The notes under the pieces were generated by a model. It was not told where the DNA came from and ran no database searches. It saw only the letters and a list, made by a program, of their open reading frames with translations. Below are positions 49,284 to 59,544 of a stretch of DNA of 64,000 bases, piece by piece. The stretch's first letter is position 1, and each line of letters opens with the position of its first letter. The position numbers and the translations under genes were made by a program. Source of the stretch: Nepenthes gracilis (lineage: Eukaryota; Streptophyta; Magnoliopsida; Caryophyllales; Nepenthaceae); contig BSYO01000009.1 of the NCBI GenBank assembly GCA_033239525.1, positions 17,877,299 through 17,941,298 on the forward strand, in the 5' to 3' direction.

Positions 49284-50234
49284 TATTGGGGTCACTCTTA
49301 TGTGGAAGTTTTGATGGTCCGAGGATTTGGATGGAGTACGAGGATCTTGTGTGTGACTAAGGTCCGCGGACTCATGCGGTGAGTGTTCGCAAACTCTGCA
49401 CAAATTAGGAAGAAGAAATTCTGGTCAATGTTCGTTGTCCAGAAGCACCAATTGGACGAAAATGACTGGTCAATTTGTTGACCGGTCAAGCATGCATTCT
49501 GGCCAACATGCTGATCATCGGTTGAAGGTTCGTGGATTTGTGCGATGAGCATCCGCGAACTTGCGCAGTATTGAGTCCAAGGACTTCAGAAGAATGGCCA
49601 GTAGGTCAACGAGATGTTGACCGATTTAGAGAAGAAAACGGTCAACATGATGGTTGACTGGTTGAGAACAGGATACCAAACAGCTGTCTACTGTAAAGCA
49701 TACAATTGACTTTTTGATTGGACAACTGGAAGACGTAATCCTAAGGAAGACGACAAGTCAACTTGCAGAGCATCCATGAGTCATTTTCTGCAGAACAGGG
49801 CGTGCACCGTTTGTTGTAGGCTTTAGGAGCTGTACACGCAACCACCATGTAGAGTAAATGGTTGTTCGTTTTGCCTGATGATATATATATATATATTATA
49901 CTTAGAAAATTAGCATGAACAAAAACAAAAATGAAAAAAGAGGAGAGAAATATAGTGGAAAAATGTGAGAGCAATGAGTGAAAAATAAAGTGTGGAGATC
50001 TTTATATTCTCGTACTGTATTCTTCCTTTTTTACTTCAAGGGTTTGAGTAGCCATGCGGTTTTTATAATTAATCTTATATAGTAGATTTTATTTGTGGAT
50101 TAAGTGTATCATAATTTTTTTTCTTATTTGATAAGGATTTTTCATATAAATCCCTGTATTTTATTCTTCTTCCTTATTCCTCTTTCCTTTTACTGTGTGT
50201 TCGTGGTGGTAGTTTGACGCAATTTATCCTAACA
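49284..50234 (+). repeat. 3' LTR of copia element 2
   Basis: It aligns with the 5' LTR along its length. It starts TATTGGGGTC (TG mutated to TA) and ends TATCCTAACA. A purine-rich GTGAGGGAAAG directly precedes it as polypurine tract. Divergence from the 5' LTR is high, with many substitutions and indels. Confidence 0.9.
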
Positions 50235-51422
50235 GAAAGTGTTGGGAAGGGAAGGAAGGAGAAGTTAACATTGGGTTTGACAGAAATATATATACAACCA
50301 GTGCACCAAAAAATAAATCTTTCGTCAATTATTTACCATTAAACCTGTGACGGCAAGAAAAATAATGTAATAAAATACACAAAATTTTATAATAATATTC
50401 AATGTAAAAAACTCTTCTAAATTAAATAAAAAATTATTTCACAATTTTTGAATAATATTCACTATATAAAGTGATTGGTTATAAGTATAACCCCATCCAA
50501 AATATGTTATTATAATCCGTGTCAGTAATCGTTGAATATAACATTTTCAATACACCTTACAACCCACAAAAGAATAATTCAACGAGAATAAGAATAACAA
50601 ATTAATAATACGTCTTAGGATCAATATTATAGTAATATATTTGAGTTTTGTGAAAAATAAAACTCAAATTGGATATCAGTCAGATGTTAAAAATATTTAC
50701 TTTCTCCCTTTCTTCTTTTTATGCTGTACTTTTATGTTAAAAATACTTTCAAATTTACCTAAAAATTACATCAGGACATTTTTGACCACTACCGGTGCAC
50801 GAGTGCTCATTGTGCACACATTAGGCGTAACCCTCTAAACAAGCCACATAAATACTTCGAACATATATAAGTGACAAGACTTATTAGAATTGGCACACAT
50901 TTTGAACATATTTCAGGCGTGACACATTTTTGTCTCAAATGCGCGCAGATACTTATTATGCGGCTACCAGTCGCAAATACATTTAGTTCACTGAAAATTG
51001 TCTTTGCTCAAACACACATCATCTAAATCTCGTATAAACCTCCAATAAATTCCTCCACTCAAGTGACTTTGTATAAATATTCCGTGACCTCTACCTGATA
51101 TTTTTTCTCAAGCGTGCCTCATTCGAATATTATATATCCTCTGAATTATTTGTCTATTAAATATAAAACTTATAAAAAGTGCCTTAAAACTTAACAATTA
51201 AAAAGGAGCGGAGAGTTGACCATGTGAGCATTTTTTTAAGCAAGGGCAGTGGGAATGATGGCAACTCATTCCCTCCATTCACCCAATTTCATCTTGTTTG
51301 CATATCCATCTCGGGAAGAATGAAAGTCAATGAATGATTTTCCCTTTTTACCTCACTTATAAAATAGGCAGCAAGTGTGAAATATTAGTACCTTATAACA
51401 TGCACTTCATACATGCATTTTA
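50235..51422. other. AT-rich spacer
   Basis: No gene or bounded element was recognised. The open frame at 50641-50838 is not supported by any motif. Confidence 0.45.
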
Positions 51423-52252
51423 TGTTGGGTTTTGGTAACATCATTATGGGTAATTTAACAATTAAAAAGTTATCGAAAGTTTGCATGAGAATCGTGCGAG
51501 GATCAGAGCATTCGCATGCGCGGCGAATGATCAAGAGGCAAGATCAAGTTAGGCCCCCTGCTCGAGCTCCGATTCCTGATTGATATAGAATTGTTGGCAC
51601 TTACCTGGCACTTGACCAATGAAGAGGCGCAAATTCCGGACTTTGTGTGCTCGCTCCGCACCTAACGAACGCTTAATTGCGAAATCTAGAACCTGGTGCG
51701 CTTGATCCACGATCACTGGGCGCTCGAGCGCCGATAGGTGGTATAAAACACTGCTCACGTATTTTAGGTTTACAATTTTGAAATCTTTTTTCACAATGGG
51801 TGCTGCACATAGAGAGATGAGAGAAGAAGAGAGAAGAGGAAGTTATTTAATATCCGATTGAGGTCTGATTTGAGTCTTATTCTTTGTTAAGGTCGGATAC
51901 ATAATTTTGGAGGTAATTCTAGAAACGTATTTTCGTTTGGTTATTCTTTTTCTCATTATATTTCTCCTGTGAGTTGTTGGGCGTGTTAAGAGGGAGTCAT
52001 ATTCAACTATTCTTTACTCGGAATCTGAGTGAAGGGATTTTAGATGGGGTTCTTGTAACCGGTACTATTTATAGTTGATTTGTTCAAAATTTACCTTACG
52101 ATTTTTCCTTAATTGAAAAGAATTTTTCACGTTAAAAAGTATTATGTATTATTTATTTCTTATATTTACAAATTTGATGGCTAACGGTTTAGGGGGGTTC
52201 AGGTTTGTTCCGTCACACTGGGTCAAGTGTATTCGAGTGTTGAACCCTAACA
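51423..52252 (+). repeat. Solo LTR, second copy of the family at 23200-23976
   Basis: This 830-bp segment runs from TGTTGGGTTTTGG to GAACCCTAACA and aligns with 23200-23976: GTGCGAGGATCGGAATGC-type block, GCGCTCGAGCG motifs, a GGTATAAAAC TATA box (near 51740), an ATAGAGAGAGGAGAGAAG-type block and a TTTTTCACGTTAAAAA motif. TTTTA precedes it (51418-51422) and occurs again at 52254-52258, one base beyond the CA end, so the target duplication is near-perfect but offset. It carries an extra segment of about 50 bp near 51550-51600 relative to the other copy. Confidence 0.75.
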
Positions 52253-53473
52253 CTTTTAAGTGTTAAAATAATGCAAATAACCTTACGATATGTCTTCATA
52301 TATCTAATCTCCTACCATGTTAGAGCTATTGCATAAAATCAATTTTTTATCCCTCAATCGATAAAAGCTTATTTTTTGTTAGTATGCAAAATTTTTGCCA
52401 ACATAACATTAGGATACTCAACTAAAGCTCCAAAACAATGGAGTCTTCCCATACCATTCCTCCCCATCATCCATTATATTCACCTTTCCATGATTAAACT
52501 TTGAAATAGGGCATAACTGCATCGTGTTCGGATATTATTATTATTCCTAAGATACGCACAAGAATGAAATTATGTTGAGGTTAATGATTTTTGTTTGAGT
52601 ATTGTTCGAGTTAAATTTGCACTGAATCTGTTGGTTTGTTGGGGCTCAAGCTGGCCCCTCATTTCTATATATATATATATTTCAATAATAACTTCATGTT
52701 TATATATATATATATAATTATATTTCAATAATAACTTCATGTTTTAGGATGTTCTCTTGCACAAAATGATGTTATCTTGCAGTATAAAATAAGTACACAT
52801 CTCCCTCCCTACCTAATTAACAAAAGTCCAGCTGAAAAAAAAAAATTAAGGTTATTTTAGTTCGGCTAAAATGAACTTAGGGGTCCTAATCAAAATGAAT
52901 TTTCTACTGTTTTGGTTGTTGATATTTTTATTCTGATTCCATTTGAGCATGCAAAATTGCTGGTGCATTTAATGTCTATTCGTTAATGAGAATTTAATTC
53001 TATTCCATCATCTGAATTTTACTTCTCCACCTAATGGAACCAAGAGGCCAACGCTGAGAAAAATTTCTTTTTTTTTATTATTGGATAAAAATTTAATGAT
53101 TATAATTATTATAATATTGAAAAAATTAAAAGGATAATGAAAGTTATATTTTGATTATTTTTTTATAATATAAATATTTAATACTTGATTATTTTTTTAA
53201 AGAAAATTAAAAAGTTGTATAATATTACTTTTAATAATATAAAATAAAAATCGTCAAATCTTTCATGCGATGCTGCAGTGAAACTTAAAATATCTAGTGA
53301 AATTTTTTGTTTTGTTTTGTTTTGTTTTTTTATTTTAAAAGAAAATTTATAAAATAACGTGCGAATTATTGCCCATCGGTAGGAAGCATTTAGTTGCTGT
53401 CGCCTGATCAGCCTCCACACCTTTCAGTCCACTCCTCATTGGTCTTCTCCTTCTCGTCACTGCTTGAATTCTC
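52253..53473. other. Spacer and promoter region of the P450 gene
   Basis: AT-rich sequence. Two TA-dinucleotide runs alternate with a duplicated block TTCAATAATAACTTCATGTT at 52681 and 52724 (43-bp period). No gene was recognised before the P450 start. Confidence 0.5.
53346..53356 (+). promoter_or_regulatory. Candidate TATA box of the CYP94-like gene
   Basis: TTATAAAATA lies about 120 bp before the ATG at 53474 in a region that turns GC-richer toward the gene. It is plausible but unproven. Confidence 0.35.
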
Positions 53474-54094
53474 ATGGCTACTCTCTCTTTCTCCCTTCTT
53501 TGCCTTCTTTTCTTAGTCAATTTACCAATGAAGCTTCAACCTTCTTTCAGCTCATACGATCACTCTTTTCACATCTGCTTCTCCTTCGCCGCGATCTTCT
53601 CCCTTACCACCGTCGCCGTGGCCATCTACTTACTCAAACTCAAGCGCAGATGGTGCAACTGCAAAATCTGCCATGGCTACCTCACCTCGAGCTGGACAGA
53701 GGAATTCCAAAACCTTTGCGACTGGTACGCTTATCTTCTTCAAAAGTCTCCGACCAAAACAATCCATATCCATATCCTCAACAACGTTATCACCGCCAAC
53801 CCCGAAAACGTCGAATACATGCTCAAGACGAAGTTCGATAACTACCCAAAAGGCAAGCAGTTCTCTGTGATATTGGGAGACCTTCTTGGCCTGGGAATCT
53901 TCAACGTCGACGGCGAGCTGTGGCGCTTTCAGAGGAAGATGGCCAGCCTCGTGCTCGACAGCCTCTCCGTGAGATCATACACCTTTGAAGTGGTGGCCGA
54001 GGAGATCAACCGCCGCCTTGTTCCGCTCCTGTCGTCGGTTGCTGGGAAAGTCGACTGCGTTTTGGATTTACAGGCAAGGGCATATCTAGCTTGA
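53474..54094 (+). pseudogene. CYP94-like cytochrome P450, N-terminal part only
   Basis: The frame encodes 206 residues. It starts with an N-terminal hydrophobic region and membrane anchor (about residues 30-55, ending in the basic stop KLKRRW). It continues with CYP94 landmarks such as the WYAYLLQKSPT block, ITANPENVEYMLKTKFDNYP, KGKQFSVILGDLLGLGIFNV and GELWRFQRKMASL. CYP94 enzymes are fatty-acid or jasmonate omega-hydroxylases of the endoplasmic reticulum, about 500 residues and usually intronless. Homology ends after VLDLQ (54073), where CAG|GCAAGG follows, and a stop comes seven codons later. The I-helix, ExxR and heme-cysteine motifs are absent from the rest of the window. Either the gene is truncated, or a GC-AG intron has been swollen by the transposons that follow and the remainder lies beyond 64000. 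Confidence 0.82.
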
Positions 54095-54667
54095 TACCAT
54101 TCATAACCCCTTGAAAGCCAAAACAAACGAAATAATGGTACGGATTCGGGGTGCTCCATCCTGCCACCCTCCTGGCGCGATGGACTCACCGTCAATTATT
54201 AGATTATTATAAATTCAGTTCAAATTTTATATTAAAAAAATACAAATAATATATGAATAATTATTTTTATAATGTTAAAATATTAAAATATTTATATATT
54301 AAAAAATAAAAAATATAACTATTCTTATCTATAATTTTATTTTTTCATACATAAAATTGGAACACTATGAATTACAATATTTTAACGCAGGAGCAGGTTA
54401 AACAATATTTCAATGTTTTGCTACCGATGAACAATAACAGAGAGATTTCTTAATATTATACATTAATATAAAGTACATGTGGTACTAAAATTCACTTCAA
54501 TTGACATATCACAAAATACTAATAACTAATAAATTATATTAAGAAAATATCTTTTAAAATATTAGTATGGACAAACCAGAAAAATTTACAATTTGTAAAA
54601 AATAGTGCAATGCATAACAATGAAAAATATATATCATACCATTGTTACATTTTTAAATGTATATAAT
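54095..54667. other. AT-rich spacer after the P450 fragment
   Basis: A short GC-richer tail (to about 54185) follows the P450 homology and resembles nothing I can name. The remainder is AT-rich with no feature. Confidence 0.4.
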
Positions 54668-55370
54668 TGATGCGATTTCAGATCCGAATTATTATACGAA
54701 TTAGAAAACTAAGAATTGATTTGTCTGTTTTTAATGATTAGAAGAGGGTCTGATCTCTATACGTTTCGAATTGAAATTTTTTACAACACAATAAATAGAC
54801 AGTCAAAAGATTGACGAGATTCACTCTCTGGTATATTTTTCAACGCTCAAATCAATAATCTTTTTTTTGTTGAAGGAAAAGAGATGATGTAAAGTAAGAA
54901 TATTTCTTTGTAAAATGATGTTATGAAATGCGCTTAATGAAAAGCGTCTCAATGAAAGAAAGAAAATGTGCTTGAAGTGTCTCAGAATTGTCATTTGCTA
55001 ACTTTTTGGGCTTTTAGTTATTTGTCCTCTCTATTCCTGTTGGAAATGGAGGATATATATAAAATTAAGGGACAGTTAATCTTTCTACCAACTATTCATG
55101 GAACCGTCCGGATGGATAAGAGGACGTTGTTTGACCAACGGTTTCAAATTAGTAGTCGAGTCTATTAAGTTATCCAGATAAGATAAGAAAGTTATCTGTT
55201 TTGGTTGATTAGAATTGGTACCGTCATTGTATATAAAGTGAACTGTCCGGATAAGATTGATAGGCTCAGCTGCTCCCATTGGGTTATAAGGGCTGACCAA
55301 GACTTTATTCAATTATGGGTTAAATTCTTAACAGACATTCCTCTTAGGTCGGTAGCAATTATACCCATCA
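54668..55370 (-). repeat. Solo Tat-like gypsy LTR (minus orientation)
   Basis: On the plus strand the segment runs from TGATGCG to ACCCATCA, giving TGATG/CATCA inverted ends. ATAAT (54663-54667) and GTAAT (55371-55375) are a target duplication with one mismatch. On the minus strand it has a GTATATAAAGTG-like promoter region on the opposite strand and the R-region motif TGATTTGAGCGTTGAAAA at 54836-54854. No internal domain adjoins it. Confidence 0.65.
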
Positions 55371-55431
55371 GTAATAGTATGCTAAACATTTGAGAAATAT
55401 TGGATAAAAAATTAACAATTTTATAGAATAT

Positions 55432-55963
55432 TGATGTGTTCCTAGGATCAAGATAGTCATTTGAAAAAAGTCAGTCAGACATTTGAACCTTTTAATAGGA
55501 ATTTTGTACACTACAACGGTTAATAAAAAGATAGAGGATACAAAACTTGTTTCCCAATATATCTTTCGACACTCAAATCAAAAATATCTTTATATAAGTA
55601 AAAGATAAAAAGGAATTGGGGGATGAATGTAGGTGATGAAATACAAGAGTTGGAGAGCATGGCTTTGTGATTATGGAAAGAGGAAAGTATCTTGAGGCTA
55701 ATACTCTGTACTAGTGGCTATAACTGCCTATTTAATATGGTCATTTATCCATTAATTTACGTAATCGTTCATCAGGATTTAGTACCTGGTTTAATCCTCT
55801 ACCTAGCACTTAGGTGCCTCTATTTTTTGTACTTTTAGCAATTCAGTCTTTTGATAAATCAGATGTTCGGATAAATTTCTAATTCTCATCTATTCCATAC
55901 TTGACAATTCAATTGTTTCATATTTTTCTACGAGCTTATAATTATAGGTCCCGTATTTTATCA
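55432..55963 (-). repeat. Second Tat-like gypsy LTR (minus orientation)
   Basis: It begins TGATGTG and ends TTTATCA on the plus strand. The minus-strand motif TGATTTGAGTGTCGAAAG lies at 55563-55580, at the same relative place as in the neighbouring LTR. A related fragment lies at 44560-44820. No target duplication was found. It could be the 3' LTR of the minus-strand gypsy pol at 59545-62700. Confidence 0.45.
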
Positions 55964-57583
55964 GGTAGAGTCAATTTTATTTTAAACTACAACACTGACT
56001 TTTCATACTTGAAAGTTAATTCAAGTTTTGAGTATATTAGAATAAAAACCCAAGTGGTGCATCTGGCATATTGTTTGTACATTCCCTTCCAAAAGATTCT
56101 TCATTAATGACTATTTAATATTATTAATCCAAATCTAATTCGCTACCTTATTGATCAAGATTATTGATTATTTGACTACCTTGACTTGCTCTAAGACATT
56201 TTGTTTTGCTGTCTATCTTTTTGCTATAACTAGGGGACTTTTCTTATTTGATATTTAATATAAACACACGTCTCAAAATTTGATAGAATCTTGTTAGACC
56301 CTTTTCCAAATCTATCCTCTCAACATATGATGGAGTACTCATTCGTTGAATCTAATATACATATGCTTTCATACTCCTCTAAAGATATTCACAAAGTATG
56401 TTTTTATTATTCACTTTTATATGAAAAACTATCTTAATTTTTATCTTTTATATAACATTTTGAATAGGATTGATCCTCCTTTTGAGTGTCTACTCCCAAT
56501 GCTCCCTTTTGTTCTTCTGTGGATCATCAAGAAGGCGCATCATACTTAGAGAGGATCAGTTAGTTTGCTATCTCTAGACTCTTATTTGGTGACATCTTTT
56601 AATATTATACAACAAGTCGATTGATTAGATGTTGCATTTCAAGAGAAAGGGGCGCTACTCTTTTCTTCATCCTCAAATTCCGACTATTGATTGCAACCTT
56701 GGTTTTGTTTTGTTTTTTTAAACCAAATAACTTAGGTTTCTACCTTATAAGAACCTACTTTGTATGTGAAAGTATCAATAAGAAAAATTTTATTTATCAC
56801 ATTCTAGTCACTATTTTTTGTCCATTTTGTTGGACTTGTGTTTTTCCTACATAGGATTGTAAGTCATTAATGTTTAGATTAATAAAATTATCTAAATGAA
56901 AATGTGTTTTTTATTAGCGATCTTAATACTTCAACATCGTTTGGTTCTTATTGGGTAGAGAGTCGTTCATTCGACATGTGGACAACTTTGTCTTTTGACA
57001 ATTTAAATTTCTAGCAGTTCAATTTTCGGACAATTTTGACTTCTAATAAATTGAGACCTTTAATTGGATAATTTAAATTATTTAGGTTAACCAAATCTAT
57101 CTATAAAAATAAATTGAACATTTGGATGTAATTTTATCAACATAGAATGATATCATTGGCACCATCATTACTTTTGAAGAGCAAATGATTTATTTGCGAT
57201 GTCATTAATGTCATGAAAAAAGGCTTGAAAATTGTGCCCTCTTTTGATCACTTTAAAATGCTACACTTAAGCTTAAAAGAAGGTGGAGAGATGTGTCGTT
57301 ATTTAAACATGTTGTTTGGATCAATATCGACATTTGAATTGTTTCATTTTCTAACACAACTGCCCTTACAAATTTTAATGTCACACTTCTTATTTCAAAA
57401 CCTAACTACAAAGTGTCTTGACTTGCATTTGAGCACCAAATTTTTTATTCATTCACCTGTCCTGTTTTCAATGGCTTCACAAAACACTTCAAAGGGTGTC
57501 ATCAATATTAATTCTTGCCTTTTTATAGATTACGTGTTGGATATTTACGGTTGGTATAATATTAATCCAATATTCTATTTTAG
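55964..57583. other. AT-rich spacer
   Basis: Several open frames of 65-130 codons occur (for example 57213-57599) but none shows a domain I recognise. The stretch may be the decayed 3' part of a gypsy element or another insertion. Confidence 0.35.
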
Positions 57584-57856
57584 GTTCCTTCACCTGTAGA
57601 GAGGGCTTACTTTCGAAGGGATGGTTTCATTACTGATTACGATACCTATCTGGAAGATCACTTTCAAATTCCTTTTGCTAATCAAAATAATGGAGGCTTT
57701 GAAAATTCTAGTCACTCATCTCCACCTAAACAAACAAATTTTGCGTCTACTTTAACTCGAGTTGCCACTCTAGAAAATAATGTTGATGTGGCTAGAGAGA
57801 TGACAGATTATTCTTTGTCACCCTCTACAATACCAATGGATTCTGAAGCTTCGTAA
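57584..57856 (+). other. Unrecognised 90-codon open frame after a splice-acceptor-like site
   Basis: Directly after TTCTATTTTAG an open frame reads VPSPVERAYFRRDGFITDYD, then a Ser/Pro/Asn-rich segment, then a TLTRVATLENNVDVAREM block with helical character, to a TAA at 57854-57856. It has no ATG at its start, and its residue composition is less AT-biased than its surroundings. It could be an exon or a fragment of an extra ORF carried by a retrotransposon. I do not recognise the family. Confidence 0.3.
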
Positions 57857-59544
57857 GATACCCCAAGTTTTAAGCCTCCATTATACTGTAAATCATTGTC
57901 ACTCCTTTGTTGGAAACAGTTTTCTACTCTGAGTTCTAGCTTGAGAGTATTACGTCAGATTCCATGCCCAAGGATGGTTGCCAAACCCATGAGGTATCAT
58001 TTGAGACCATAATTCTAAACCATTTGTTATTTAAGTTTATAACTCAAAATTTACTTCCTTCTTTGTTATAGAATCTAGTGCATCTGATTAAACATAAGTT
58101 TTATAGTCAAGATATGCAGATTGCTTGCCTATCTCAATCATACACTGATACTTCTATAGTCTGAGACTTGGCATTTAAAGCTTTTGACATTGAGGTTGAA
58201 GCATCATTCTTTTGTATTTGATTGATCCAACTAAAGAATAACTTAGCTGAGTTGATGGGCAAGTTTTGCAATTATGCCAATTAAGCTTCCAACACATATG
58301 ATTGAGCCAGCTCACTCAAAGACAGGGTTCTCAAAGTCAAATGGCGTTTGACGGCTGCTTTTGATGCCATAGAGGGGTTGAGAGATGGATTTTTAAGGCT
58401 CGAGGAATTATCATGAAGAGATATCCAACCCGAAGGGATCAGCTCTTTATGAGACACACGATTCAAAGAAGAATTGATTTCTGTGAGAGGATTGTCTTCT
58501 TAGTCACCCATGATTTTTCAACTGGTTGCTTAAATGTTAGAATTTCTGGACCTTCCTAACTTCTGATGCTACGGATTTTATGGAACCAGGAAGCTTCGAG
58601 CCTTCAAAGTCTAGCCCGGAGCATCAGCCATAGGATTATTGAACCATTTTTATTTTCAAATCCCACAACACTATGATTTACTAGTAAATGAAGATAAAAT
58701 AATCAAATTTTTAAATATATATATTTAGGTTTTTCTATCCTAAAATATACATCATTCTTTTTTTTATGCTAATTGGGTGACAAACCCTGAGTGCATGCTC
58801 ATAAAATTTTTGGCCTCTTGATAGCCAAATTATCAGCCAAATCTTTCAACTATAGTTACTAATTAGGTAATCACAAGATAGTTTACTGTTTAGTTGAATA
58901 ACCCTCTTGACTATTATTGCTAGTTAGGAAACCATAAGATGATTGTCTTCATTGCTAGCTAAGTCTTTGGGCTATTGTGGCCAATCATGTTTGATCCCAA
59001 TCATTGACCGTTTGACTGATTATTTGTGTCATATGGAAGGGTATATTAACACTTATGTATAGAAGCGTCCTTGACGTTCGATAGATTTGAATTCATTCGA
59101 CTTGTGTTTTGACATTTAAATAGATAATCGAACACCTGGTTTTCAAGCACTTTGAATGTTTTGAAATTGTTAGTGTTACCTTACTTGGTCCATATAGTTC
59201 TATTAAATCTACACCATGATCGTTTTCTAGAATTAACGCGTTTATAGATAAAGTATTCAAATTGACTGTCTTGCTCAAAATCAATTGTGGCCATTTTGAT
59301 TACATACAAACACACAAATTGATAGTAAACGAATTGAAAGAATAAATTTTTATAAATGAATTGAAATAATTAAATACAACATATAAGTATTCTCAAGAGA
59401 AAAATAGGACATAACTCTATAGTTCTAAGTTAACCTTGCTATTAGCAAATTATCTTGCGGTGAATGATATTCCAAGTTTGAGAAATTAGATTTCCATTTT
59501 TGGAGTATAGTTTGTAAGCCTCATTCTAAAGTATTGTCAACATC
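57857..59544. other. Unassigned degenerate sequence
   Basis: A short frame near 58320-58410 reads LKVKWRLTAAFDAIEGLRDG and continues FLRLEEL, suggestive of a coiled-coil remnant, but stops surround it. Otherwise no feature is recognised; the stretch lies between the unassigned frame and the end of the gypsy integrase. Confidence 0.3.

Larger units (their letters stand above)
45320..50234 (+). mobile_element. Ty1/copia retrotransposon with internal pol deletion
   Basis: LTRs at 45320-46222 and 49284-50234 enclose about 3.1 kb, and a perfect 5-bp target duplication GAAAG flanks the element (45315-45319 and 50235-50239). The order is primer-binding site, gag, zinc knuckle, protease, pre-integrase, integrase, RT N-terminus, then a jump to the last residues of RNase H. 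The catalytic RT and most of RNase H are deleted. Stops and frameshifts throughout make it inactive. Confidence 0.93.

Noticed and set aside
53464..53870. Alternative frames overlapping the P450 start
   Set aside because: They are shadows in other frames; only the frame from 53474 carries a membrane anchor and P450 motifs.
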